DNA of 64,000 nucleotides, from positions 1 through 64,000 of the forward strand of contig NZ_JAGKSQ010000011.1 of assembly GCF_017939705.1 (NCBI RefSeq). Direction: 5' to 3'. Position numbers and translations under genes: made by a program. Shown piece after piece: positions 1-7,321 of the stretch. A model generated the notes under the pieces. The model worked only from the letters and a program-made list of their open reading frames with translations. It searched no databases and was not told the origin of the DNA. Each line of letters opens with the position of its first letter. Position 1 is the first letter of the stretch. Source of the DNA: Halalkalibacter suaedae. GTDB lineage: Bacteria; Bacillota; Bacilli; Bacillales; Bacillaceae_D.

Positions 1-15
1 TCGATTATTCTTCAT
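1..15 (-). CDS. 5' end of an unidentified gene leaving the window
   Basis: Reading leftwards, a strong ribosome site (AAAGGAGGATCCCAC) is followed by an ATG whose first codons give Met-Lys-Asn-Asn-Arg before the window ends. Only five codons are visible, so no function can be given. The spacing of about 8 bases between GGAGG and ATG is ideal, which is why I call it a real start. Confidence 0.5.
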
Positions 16-108
16 GTGGGATCCTCCTTTATGTGTGTTTGTTTTGACGACATCCGCATCATATCGGAGGATCCTTTTCTTTTCAAGAGGGGCAAAACTA
101 ATACGACA

Positions 109-277
109 GGAATGCTCCTGCGGGATGTAAAAGCCAAGGGTGAGACCCCACAGGCGAAGACGAGGAGGCTCACCGGCTTCCCGCGGAAAGCGAAGTATAT
201 TTCAGGAGCGGTTTACACCAGCTATCTAGTTCGGATTTTCTTTTAGTTAAATTACTTTTGTTCCAACCCCTTTTAAC
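109..277 (+). repeat. Large intergenic repeat, copy 1 (left end degenerate)
   Basis: This copy shares the CTCCTGCGGGAT core, the AAGGGTGAGACC and CACCGGCTTCCCGCGGAAAGCG blocks and the TATATTTCAGGAGCGG block with copies near 15.3, 46.0, 56.2 and 60.2 kb. It ends in a decayed version of the shared terminus (TTTTGTTCCAACCCC). The left terminus seen in other copies is not recognisable. The open frame across it is a by-product of the repeat and not a gene. Confidence 0.8.
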
Positions 278-311
278 CTAAATACATTAGATATTTATAA
301 ATAAGCTTCCC

Positions 312-1136
312 CTAAGAAGTTAATGTCCCCATATGATTCATAATTTCCTGTGTTACTAATAAAGGGTTGTCTATCATAGAATAATGGCTACATTCAGGCA
401 ATATTCTAAAGCTTGAATTTGGCACCGTTTCCTGTAGACGAAGACCCCAGTAAGCTGGCAAATACCGATCATATTGACCATATAAGAAAGTTGCTGGTAT
501 TTGGAGCTGTTTCAGTTTTGGAACTAAATCCTCCGTTTGGTGATGGTCCAAGGCAAAGGATGCTTCCTGTAATTCCTTTGGTCCAGTTGGATGATTAAAT
601 GGTGCAAGAAACGCTTCTAATAATTGTGGTGTTAGCAGTTGTTGATTGAAAAGACCTTCTCTAAGCATCTTCTCGATAAAATAAAGGGAAGGTTCAAATT
701 CTGGTGCTGGAGGATACCTTAGTGCAACAACTTTCGGTAATGGCCAATTACTAAAGGTAACCCCATCGATAACCATGAAGCTTCCGATACGAGCAGGATA
801 ATTAACTGCTAGTATTTGTGCCACTCCTCCCCCAAGGTCGTGTCCAACTACATGAACCTTATTTTGAATGCCCAATCCATCTAATAGAGCGACTGCGTGT
901 TGCGCTTGCATCGGCAAGGATAAATCTTCTCTTGTAGAGCGAGCTGACTTACCATAACCAATCATATCTGGGGCAATGACTGTGTATTGCTCAGCTAGCT
1001 TCGGAATAACATGAATCCAAAGAAACGAATTAGTAGGGATCCCGTGCATCAATAGAATGGTTTCAGTACCAGAACCAGCCGTCCGATAAAACATTTTATG
1101 TTTCCCGACTTGTATTTCTTTCTCAATCATTTCCAT
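312..1136 (-). CDS. Alpha/beta hydrolase with Asp nucleophile (dehalogenase/epoxide hydrolase-like)
   Basis: A 274-residue cytoplasmic alpha/beta-hydrolase fold protein. The oxyanion motif HGIPTNSFLW lies near residue 31. The nucleophile elbow reads VGHDLGG, which puts Asp (about residue 100) where esterases carry Ser. This is the pattern of haloalkane and fluoroacetate dehalogenases and epoxide hydrolases. The likely acid and base are Asp223 (LYGQYDRYLP) and His251 (ECSHYSM). The ATG at 1136 is preferred over an upstream in-frame ATG because AAAGGAG lies just upstream of it. The gene stands alone, downstream of a spore-gene cluster on the same strand. The substrate cannot be told, and many family members are annotated only as hydrolases. 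Confidence 0.85.
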   Translation of the reverse strand: MEMIEKEIQVGKHKMFYRTAGSGTETILLMHGIPTNSFLWIHVIPKLAEQYTVIAPDMIGYGKSARSTREDLSLPMQAQHAVALLDGLGIQNKVHVVGHDLGGGVAQILAVNYPARIGSFMVIDGVTFSNWPLPKVVALRYPPAPEFEPSLYFIEKMLREGLFNQQLLTPQLLEAFLAPFNHPTGPKELQEASFALDHHQTEDLVPKLKQLQIPATFLYGQYDRYLPAYWGLRLQETVPNSSFRILPECSHYSMIDNPLLVTQEIMNHMGTLTS

Positions 1137-1242
1137 AAGGACACATCTCCTTTTTAAGTGTATGTTAGTCCCCACTATATTCTCCCATTTAAAGAGTTCT
1201 ATCCAAAGCTACAACTTCATCTTCACAAACTACATCAAACTA

Positions 1243-1271
1243 AAAAAGCCCCTTTCAGAAAGGGACTTTAA
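1243..1271 (-). terminator. Terminator after the GerPC-like gene
   Basis: Hairpin AAGTCCCTTT/AAAGGGGCTT read leftwards, followed by a T run. It lies directly after the stop at 1281. Confidence 0.75.
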
Positions 1272-1280
1272 TTCTCTAAC

Positions 1281-2348
1281 TCATTTACACATTGGTACAA
1301 CCAAATAATCTAGAACTACATATTTACTGTACTCCTCTACCATGGTGAGCAAGTGACCATAAAGAAATCCCATTTGTTCTGAGTCTAATTCCACTAATTC
1401 AATGTCTTGCTCCATGCTCTCCACCGTTTCAAGAAAATGTGATTTCATTTTCTTAAACATATCTTCGCCTTCACTACTAACAATCACAACTAATCTATTG
1501 TAAAGATAAGTAACCGCTTCTGAATTCTCTGCCAGGTCTTTATAGCTAGTTGGTAGTTCCCTTAGTTCAAATGTCTTTTTAATATTTCTCATTAATTGAA
1601 TAGAATCAACTTGCCCGTTAGGTTGTTGAACATGAGCATAAATTTTTTTTTGTTTCATCATATTCTTTTGTAGGTCTTTTTTTAGATAGCCTGGTAGCAA
1701 GGATTGTAGGAGAAGAATCATCATGATTAAAGTCTTTGAATATGTCTCTATACGTGTAACCGCTGCTTCACAAACAGCTTCTTCTATTGTCAGATTAGAT
1801 AAATCTAAATCTTGTTCTCCGTCTGGCAATTGACTAAGTATCTGTAATATTTCTTCATAAAAAGACTGAATTTGTGTTGTTTGAAGCTTGTTTTTACTTT
1901 TGTCCCAGACTTCTTTTAATACCTTTGGTTCTACAGCTAATTTTTGAAAGAAAACCGGAACTTCTTCAATAGCTAAATGAGATTTGATTTCCTCAAAGAG
2001 CTCCTTGATCTCCTCAGAAGCTTCTTCGGGTATCACTTTAGGGCTTTCAGTATCCGTTTCCTTTTCCGTGATACCTACTGAGACAGTACCAGAATCTTCT
2101 ATTTCATTAATTTTAATATTTCCGATATAGAACCGATGGATCCCTTGACTATCTTTAATTTCTTTTTCAATAAGATGACCAAGCTGTAACATTCCTTTAA
2201 CTGTTTCAATCTTCATTTCCTGGATGTAGTATTCATAAATATTTAGGTGATTTATATACTCATTTAATTTATTAATATGTTGATTCAAGTAATGTATTTG
2301 TTGCTTTAGCCGGTTAATTTCCTGCTCGTAATCATAGTAATGCTCCAT
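1281..2348 (-). CDS. GerPC-like spore protein with N-terminal coiled coil
   Basis: 355 residues. Residues ~5-50 are rich in Tyr, Asn, Leu and charged residues in heptad spacing and should form a coiled coil, as in GerPC, a protein of the spore-coat GerP group needed for germinant access. A short stretch (VKGMLQLG, then FYIGNIKINEIEDSGTVSVG near residues 75-95) resembles the GerP family beta-strand motif. The remaining ~250 residues are helical and I do not recognise them. The protein is much longer than B. subtilis GerPC (~200 residues), so it is GerPC-like at best. The start is the ATG at 2348, nine bases after AAGGGGTG. The gene is divergent from an Hsp20-like gene and two further GerP-like genes lie within 1.3 kb. 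Confidence 0.6.
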   Translation of the reverse strand: MEHYYDYEQEINRLKQQIHYLNQHINKLNEYINHLNIYEYYIQEMKIETVKGMLQLGHLIEKEIKDSQGIHRFYIGNIKINEIEDSGTVSVGITEKETDTESPKVIPEEASEEIKELFEEIKSHLAIEEVPVFFQKLAVEPKVLKEVWDKSKNKLQTTQIQSFYEEILQILSQLPDGEQDLDLSNLTIEEAVCEAAVTRIETYSKTLIMMILLLQSLLPGYLKKDLQKNMMKQKKIYAHVQQPNGQVDSIQLMRNIKKTFELRELPTSYKDLAENSEAVTYLYNRLVVIVSSEGEDMFKKMKSHFLETVESMEQDIELVELDSEQMGFLYGHLLTMVEEYSKYVVLDYLVVPMCK

Positions 2349-2437
2349 TCCGTATGTCACCCCTTAATATTAGACAGACACCACTTTTTCATCTGGGGAA
2401 TAGACTAATTAATACCTATTCGGATGGAGGGTTCTTT

Positions 2438-2815
2438 ATGAATCATCAACAAAACAGGCAGCAGTATCACTCAACGTCTTACTCAACTAACAAATCTAAT
2501 CATCAAAATCAAGTTGAAATTCGAACTCCTAAAATCGATCTCTTTGAAACGGATGAGCATTTTTACTTACGCCTAAGTCTTCCTGGGGTTAACAAAGAAA
2601 AATTAAAAATTTTCTTTAACGATGAGGATCATTTAGTCATTCAAGGAATTGTTTCAACAAATGTTCCGGAAAACATCGTTGATATCGTTGCACAGGAGAT
2701 TTTCCAAGGTCCATTTAAAAGAACGGTTCAATTACCAAGTGCTGTTGATAAGCAGAGTATTAAATTTCTTTACGATCGTGGCATTCTAGAAATATTCTTA
2801 CAAAAGCTAGTTTAA
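2438..2815 (+). CDS. Hsp20/alpha-crystallin-like protein, probably spore associated
   Basis: 125 residues. After a polar Gln/Asn/Ser N-terminus comes an alpha-crystallin-type domain from about residue 30: IDLFETDEHFYLRLSLPGV, then LKIFFNDEDHLVIQG, and the closing strand FLYDRGILEIFLQK where small heat-shock proteins carry their G-x-L motif. The family forms beta-sandwich oligomers that bind unfolded protein. In Bacillus several members (CotM, CotP) are spore-coat proteins. The ATG at 2438 is chosen because GGAGGG sits seven to eight bases upstream. It is co-directional with the small GerP-like gene five bases downstream. A coat role is inferred from the neighbours. Confidence 0.75.
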   Translation: MNHQQNRQQYHSTSYSTNKSNHQNQVEIRTPKIDLFETDEHFYLRLSLPGVNKEKLKIFFNDEDHLVIQGIVSTNVPENIVDIVAQEIFQGPFKRTVQLPSAVDKQSIKFLYDRGILEIFLQKLV

Positions 2816-2820
2816 AGGAT

Positions 2821-3099
2821 GTGAATGTTTTGGCTTTTTGGGATAATGAACCTGTTGGTATTATTTTTTTGGGAGGAGTAAAGGTAAATAATCTTGAGAG
2901 TGGTGGGACATTTAGTATTGGAGAAACAAATTTCCAGTCGCTTTACAGTCAGGCAAAGAATAATGTGGTTTCAGGACAGACATTCGGCGATTTTGGATTC
3001 AATAATTTACAACCAATTGCTTCGCCTCTATATGACCCTGATGGTTCTGATACCGCTATTCCAGTTGCATTTCCATCCCCACTAGGATTAGAAGACTAA
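2821..3099 (+). CDS. Small GerPF/GerPD-like spore protein
   Basis: About 92 residues. The core VKVNNLESGGTFSIGET matches the pattern of small GerP proteins (K-[IV]-N-x2-S-G-G-x-[VF]-x-[FI]-G). A Pro/Asp-rich tail follows with ...LYDPDGSD, reminiscent of the DPD segment near the end of GerPF. The start is unclear: the GTG at 2821 lies too close to AAAGGA, the TTG at 2830 is better spaced, and a second strong site (GGGAGGAG, about 2872) has no standard start codon behind it. It probably forms a two-gene unit with the Hsp20-like gene. Family membership is by eye only. Confidence 0.6.
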   Translation: MNVLAFWDNEPVGIIFLGGVKVNNLESGGTFSIGETNFQSLYSQAKNNVVSGQTFGDFGFNNLQPIASPLYDPDGSDTAIPVAFPSPLGLED

Positions 3100-3112
3100 T
3101 CATCACTCATTC

Positions 3113-3136
3113 ACCTCCAGTATTGGGGGTTTTTTA
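3113..3136 (+). terminator. Terminator after the GerP/Hsp20 pair
   Basis: Hairpin ACCTCCA/TGGGGGT with a four-base loop, followed by six T residues. Confidence 0.7.
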
Positions 3137-3145
3137 TATTAGAAA

Positions 3146-3180
3146 AATCACCTGCTACTGAATCAATGTAACAGGTGATT
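3146..3180 (-). terminator. Terminator for the leftward GerPF-like operon
   Basis: AATCACCTG/CAGGTGATT hairpin followed by T residues when read leftwards. It begins three bases after the stop codon side of the gene at 3183. Confidence 0.75.
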
Positions 3181-3182
3181 AG

Positions 3183-3551
3183 CTATAGAGTGCCTTCCCC
3201 ATAAGAATTATAGTATCGACCAGCTTGCTCTCCCCGGGGGTAATGTGAATAATAAGGTTCTCCATACGGCCCTAGCGGAGGTTGTTGGACGAATTCTGGT
3301 TCTGGAAATTGATTTTCATTGTAATATAATTTTTGATTATCATTTTTAAATTGCATATCCAGCATATCAGGATCATTCACCGCTGATTGATATGGACTCA
3401 TATTAATATATGATCCGTCCCCGTATGCACTTCCTACCCCATTCGTTGTTTTTGAGTTACTTTGAACGTCTTGAAAACTTGCTTTACCAATAACGACAGA
3501 AGACGTCCCATCCATACTTGACACTTTGAAATTTCCTATATTAATTTCCAT
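3183..3551 (-). CDS. GerPF-like spore protein with extended tail
   Basis: At least 122 residues. The first ~60 residues (IGNFKVSSMDGTSSVVIG..., then SKTTNGVGSAYGDGSY and later NDPDMLD) follow the GerPF layout of a short beta motif, a Ser/Thr-Lys-Thr segment, a Gly-rich stretch and a DPD motif. The C-terminal half is Tyr/Pro/Asn-rich (GPYGEPYYSHYPRG), typical of coat proteins. The ATG at 3551 lies 16 bases from the only good ribosome site (GGAGGG). An in-frame ATT at 3560 is spaced seven bases from it and would give the N-terminus Met-Pro-His, like the Met-Pro start of GerPF. It is probably co-transcribed with the gene at 3576-4121. Confidence 0.65.
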   Translation of the reverse strand: MEINIGNFKVSSMDGTSSVVIGKASFQDVQSNSKTTNGVGSAYGDGSYINMSPYQSAVNDPDMLDMQFKNDNQKLYYNENQFPEPEFVQQPPLGPYGEPYYSHYPRGEQAGRYYNSYGEGTL

Positions 3552-3575
3552 ATGAGGAATCTCAAACCCTCCTTT

Positions 3576-4121
3576 TTAAAAATCAAATGGGATTTCTAAT
3601 TCGTTCTGACTATTTGCCTGATCATTCCAAGACTTTTGTATTTTCGCAAATGTGTAAGTAAGTATCCCGCCCTGATAGCTTGATGAATAATCAGTTGTTT
3701 TCACTGGTTTTTCAAGCTGTATTTGTCGCTCGTACATTTGCTGTGGGGTTTCACTTCTCAACAAAATTTCAGCTCCAGCAGGTTTATAAGAAGGAGAGTT
3801 GATCTTGAGTATTAGAACTTGATCATTTTGAAAGAACAGCTTTGCATCCTTTAACCCTTCCAAACCTGGAACAATGATAGAAAGATATAGATAGTCCTTG
3901 TTCTCCCATATCTCAATCGGTAGCATTTGGATGACCTTCTCTTTTTTGTAACTTCCAGTTAAACCATTAAGATCACCCCAAAAATCATCAGTCATGACTG
4001 AGTTATACTGCTTTACCATCGTTTTTATTTGGTTCAGATATTCTGGAGAAAAATGCGTTCCAGCTTGATTGAAGGGAAAACCACCATCTTTTTTTTGATT
4101 AAAAAAGTCCATTGGATTCAT
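3576..4121 (-). CDS. Hsp20-fold spore-associated protein
   Basis: 181 residues. Residues ~65-165 read as an alpha-crystallin-like beta sandwich: MLPIEIWENKDYLYLSIIVPG, then AKLFFQNDQVLILKI and closing GGILTYTFAKI. The N-terminal 60 residues are polar with MDFFNQKKDGGFPFNQ. It lacks the A-x-x-x-n-G-v-L motif of true heat-shock members, so it is probably a divergent structural member of the CotM/CotP kind. AAGGAGG lies seven bases before the ATG. The stop is 24 bases before the GerPF-like gene, which suggests one operon expressed late in sporulation (inferred from family, since no promoter was confirmed). Confidence 0.6.
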   Translation of the reverse strand: MNPMDFFNQKKDGGFPFNQAGTHFSPEYLNQIKTMVKQYNSVMTDDFWGDLNGLTGSYKKEKVIQMLPIEIWENKDYLYLSIIVPGLEGLKDAKLFFQNDQVLILKINSPSYKPAGAEILLRSETPQQMYERQIQLEKPVKTTDYSSSYQGGILTYTFAKIQKSWNDQANSQNELEIPFDF

Positions 4122-4188
4122 TGTCTAACCTCCTTCTCATCTAATATTCTAATGTATTCAGATGTTAGCCCAGAGGTTCATGTCTTTT

Positions 4189-4229
4189 AAAAAGGTTGCA
4201 ATCCTTGACCTAAGGATTGCAACCTTTTC
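4189..4229. terminator. Bidirectional terminator
   Basis: Near-perfect hairpin AAAGGTTGCAATCCTT/AAGGATTGCAACCTTT with a five-base loop, A-rich on one side and T-rich on the other. It sits between the antiporter stop and the spore-gene start. Confidence 0.85.
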
Positions 4230-6062
4230 TTACGATTCTTCTAAAGTTGGAATGGCGTGGCTATTCTCTTCATTATAAATACTTAAAACGACAATTTGAT
4301 CACCTTTATCGAGCTCTACTTTTTTTCTTAAAGTAATAAATGTAATCGATCTATCCTTTTTTCGTATAAATAACGGTATTCCCACAACGTTTAGTTCTTC
4401 CTTTTTAACTATTTTCTTCTGTTCAACGTCACTGTCGATTGTACTAAATGTATGGCCTTCATGCATTTTTTTGTTTAACGTCTCGAATCCTTCTCCGAAA
4501 AGAAGACTTGCTTTCATTGATGAAGGTACTTTTTGCTGATGACTTGTTTGATTTTCATTCACGAGCAGAGCAAACGTATGATTAAATCCAAACTCATCGA
4601 CATATGATTGATAAACTAGTGCATTATACGCTCCCTCATCGGTCATAACTAGGATTGATTCATATGGTGTTAAATCAATCTCAAATCGTGTATCGTCTGA
4701 GAGGATCTCACCATAATATGTATCAATATTTCTTTCTCGTGCAAGACGTAGATTTTCAAAGGAATGATCTACTATTAAAACTGGGATACCAAGTTTCTGA
4801 CAGTGCTCTGCTAATCCAATTGAGAAAGGGTTTGATCCAACGATTAAGATTCCTGGTGGTTCTGTATTGGCTAAACCAAGTTTCTTTGAAAGTGGGCCTA
4901 ACGAAAACCCGTGAGCACAAACGGTAATGAAAACAAGAGCAAATGTTAATGCCGTTAAGATGGACGCATCCTGGTATCCGTCATCAAGTAATAATGAAGC
5001 AAAATAACCCGATACCGTAAGTGCAACAATCCCCCTAGGTGCAATCCAAGAAATCAACGTCTTCTCTTTCACAGTTAATTCCGTACCGATCGTTGAAATC
5101 CATATCGATAAAGGACGAACAATAAAAAGCATGACCAGAACAAATGCAATGATTGGGAGTGTGAAAATTTCTCCAATAATCTCCCTAGGTAGAGAAGCAG
5201 TTAACAGAATAAAAACTGTCGAAGTCAATAATACTGAAATATCTTCGACGAAGTGTCCTACTTTTTTTATTGAAGAGACGTATTTTTTCGTATGACCCAT
5301 CGTAAGCCCCATTACTGTTACTGCTAGCATACCTGTTTCATGCATGATGACTTCACTAATGCTAAAGCATAATAATACAAATGATAAAATCATTGGTGAG
5401 TGGAGGTAATCTGGAATTCTTCCTCTACTAACCATCACACTTAATAAGATTCCGATAGTATATCCTACAACACCTGTAATCAACGCACCAAAAAGAAAAT
5501 TCGATAAATAACCAAAATGGATCGAATCTTTTGAAAAGACTTTTATCACTTCATATGCAAACAGTGCTAATAATGGACCAGCTGGGTCAACAATAATTCC
5601 TTCCCATTTTAATACAGCGGCTGTTCTTGGTTTTAGCTTAGCTTGTCTCAGTAGTGGAATAATGACCGTTGGACCTGTCACGACAAACAAACCACCAATG
5701 ATAAAGGAAATCTCCAAACTTAAGCCAGCAATAAAATGAGCAGCAAAGGAACCCGCAATCCATGCTAAAAAGGCACCAAATGTCACAATTCGAAAAACTG
5801 ATTTTGATATCCCTTTAACCTCTCTAATGTCTAAGCTCGCACTGCCTTCAAATAAAATAATTGCAACAGCCAATGAAATAATCGGAGTATAAAGTTCTCC
5901 TAGTGCCTGTTCTGGATTAATAATCCCAAAAATCGGACCCATTAGTAGACCTGCAATTGACATAATTACAATTGAAGGCCATTGGATACGCCATGCCACC
6001 CATTGTGAAAAAATCCCTAAAGCAATCACAATCACAATACTTAATAAAACTGTTTCTCCCAT
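4230..6062 (-). CDS. CPA1-type cation:proton antiporter with C-terminal TrkA-N/RCK domain
   Basis: 610 residues. Residues 1-390 hold about 12 membrane segments of the NhaP/CPA1 fold, including the conserved stretch FVVTGPTVIIPLL followed by KWEGIIVDPAGPLLA, where the acidic residues bind ions. From about 400 a Rossmann-like TrkA-N domain (GILIVGSNPFSIGLAEHC) begins and a short TrkA-C-like domain ends the protein. The family exchanges Na+ or K+ for H+ across the membrane, and the RCK part gates it by nucleotide or ion binding. The ATG follows a modest ribosome site. It is a single gene ending at a shared terminator. Ion specificity cannot be read from sequence. A role in pH or salt tolerance is inferred. 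Confidence 0.88.
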   Translation of the reverse strand: MGETVLLSIVIVIALGIFSQWVAWRIQWPSIVIMSIAGLLMGPIFGIINPEQALGELYTPIISLAVAIILFEGSASLDIREVKGISKSVFRIVTFGAFLAWIAGSFAAHFIAGLSLEISFIIGGLFVVTGPTVIIPLLRQAKLKPRTAAVLKWEGIIVDPAGPLLALFAYEVIKVFSKDSIHFGYLSNFLFGALITGVVGYTIGILLSVMVSRGRIPDYLHSPMILSFVLLCFSISEVIMHETGMLAVTVMGLTMGHTKKYVSSIKKVGHFVEDISVLLTSTVFILLTASLPREIIGEIFTLPIIAFVLVMLFIVRPLSIWISTIGTELTVKEKTLISWIAPRGIVALTVSGYFASLLLDDGYQDASILTALTFALVFITVCAHGFSLGPLSKKLGLANTEPPGILIVGSNPFSIGLAEHCQKLGIPVLIVDHSFENLRLARERNIDTYYGEILSDDTRFEIDLTPYESILVMTDEGAYNALVYQSYVDEFGFNHTFALLVNENQTSHQQKVPSSMKASLLFGEGFETLNKKMHEGHTFSTIDSDVEQKKIVKKEELNVVGIPLFIRKKDRSITFITLRKKVELDKGDQIVVLSIYNEENSHAIPTLEES

Positions 6063-6173
6063 ACATTCACCACTTTTCGTCCTATCTTATTTCCTGATAA
6101 TACCCTAATTCTTGAAAACCTTATTTGCTAGTATACACTTTGCCTTCTCGCTACTCAACGAATTCACTTTAAT

Positions 6174-6216
6174 GCACAAAAAATATGCCTCAAAGAATTG
6201 AGACATATTTTTGTGC
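6174..6216 (-). terminator. Terminator after the gamma SASP gene
   Basis: Long hairpin with arms GCACAAAAATATGTCTCAA and its near complement around a short loop. The T runs lie inside the 3' arm. It ends 11 bases after the SASP stop. Confidence 0.6.
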
Positions 6217-6226
6217 GTTTAGCTAA

Positions 6227-7126
6227 TTATTGATTATAACTGGTTGTACCAAATGGATTACCTTGGGCAGACTGAGCATTCTGCTGTCTTACGTGAGCTG
6301 CATCAGTGCCGGAAAGACCAGTTTGGAATCCTGTTTGTGAACCATTAAACTGACCAAATTGGGTTCCTACTTGCTGGTATCCAGTTATTGGCTGCTGCAT
6401 ACCATTTCCGTATGTTTGATTATGTTGAGCTGATTGGGCATTTTGTTGCCTTACGTGTTGTGCGTCCGTCCCTGCAAATCCATTTTGAAATCCTGTTTGT
6501 GCACCACTGAATTGACCCATTTGGTTCCCTGTTTGCATTTGACGATATCCTGTCATTGGCTGCTGTGAACCATTTCCGTATGTTTGATTATGTTGGGCTG
6601 ACTGGGCATTTTGCTGTCTGACTTCCTCTGCGTCCGTTCCCGCAAACCCACCTTGAAATAATGCTTGCGGGCCGCTAAATTGGCCAAATTGATTTCCTGT
6701 TTGCTGATGCTGATATCCCATCATTGGTTGCTGTGAACCATTTCCATATCCTTGGATATGTTGGGCTGATTGAGCATTTTGTTGTCTAACATGCTGGGCA
6801 TCTGTTCCTGCAAATCCATTTTGAAATCCTGCTTGTGCACCACTGAATTGGCCAAACTGGTTCCCTGATTGCTGATATCCAGTCTGATTTTGTGGTCCAT
6901 TCCCGTATGTTTGGTTGTGTTGGGCAGATTGAGCGTTTTGCTGTCTTACTTGTTCAGCATCAGTTCTAGCGTATCCATTTGAATAACCTGCTTGTGGAGC
7001 GCTGTACTGTCCATATTGGTGACTTTGACCCATTGGTTGGAATTGACCTTGTGCTGATTGAGCGTTTTGCTGTCTTACGTGCTGGACGTCAGTACTTGAG
7101 AAACCAGATTGATTATTGAAATTCAT
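6227..7126 (-). CDS. Expanded gamma-type small acid-soluble spore protein (six repeats)
   Basis: 299 residues, extremely rich in Gln, Asn, Gly and Ser. The motif TDAxxVRQQNAQSAQ occurs six times at ~45-55 residue spacing, each followed by a Gln/Tyr/Gly-rich linker (YGNGSQQPMTGYQ...QFGQFSG). The repeat matches the TNAQQVRKQNQQSA core of SspE, the gamma-type SASP that stores amino acids in the spore core for outgrowth. SspE in B. subtilis is about 84 residues with two to three repeats, so this gene has expanded. The usual GPR protease context (TEFASE) is not seen; GFAGTDA stands in its place. The start is an ATG with GGAGGTG well placed upstream. It should be made in the forespore, inferred from the family. 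Confidence 0.88.
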   Translation of the reverse strand: MNFNNQSGFSSTDVQHVRQQNAQSAQGQFQPMGQSHQYGQYSAPQAGYSNGYARTDAEQVRQQNAQSAQHNQTYGNGPQNQTGYQQSGNQFGQFSGAQAGFQNGFAGTDAQHVRQQNAQSAQHIQGYGNGSQQPMMGYQHQQTGNQFGQFSGPQALFQGGFAGTDAEEVRQQNAQSAQHNQTYGNGSQQPMTGYRQMQTGNQMGQFSGAQTGFQNGFAGTDAQHVRQQNAQSAQHNQTYGNGMQQPITGYQQVGTQFGQFNGSQTGFQTGLSGTDAAHVRQQNAQSAQGNPFGTTSYNQ

Positions 7127-7270
7127 TTTAAAACACCTCCGTTAACTAGAGTTCTCTAATAATGCAATATTATTATGCAAATGAAGCTGTAAACTAGATT
7201 TTTTTTATAAGCGTGTACACCCATTCAAGTAGCGAAATCAAAACGCCTTATTCGTATTATTATTAAATAC

Positions 7271-7320
7271 AAAAAGCTTGTCGACGTCTCATTATAGAAA
7301 GATTGTCGACAAGCTGAAAA
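7271..7320 (-). terminator. Terminator-like palindrome, GTCGAC family copy 1
   Basis: Arms AGCTTGTCGAC and GTCGACAAGCT enclose a degenerate GTCTC...GAAAG centre. It lies directly after the MFS stop and ends in a T run read leftwards. Relatives lie at 10503-10553 and 15911-15952. Confidence 0.75.
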
Positions 7321-7321
7321 A

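Noticed and set aside
16-246. Open frame of 76 codons at the left edge
   Set aside because: It lies across copy 1 of the large non-coding repeat. Similar frames appear in the other copies, and no ribosome site supports it.
2825-2881. An 18-codon frame overlapping the start of the small GerP-like gene as a regulatory leader
   Set aside because: It is well spaced from AAAGGA, but nothing else (hairpin, conservation) supports it. It may simply reflect uncertainty in the start of the gene.
6227-7126. Regular repeats that could suggest a CRISPR-like or satellite array
   Set aside because: The repeats are ~140-165 bases, in frame, and encode the gamma SASP motif.
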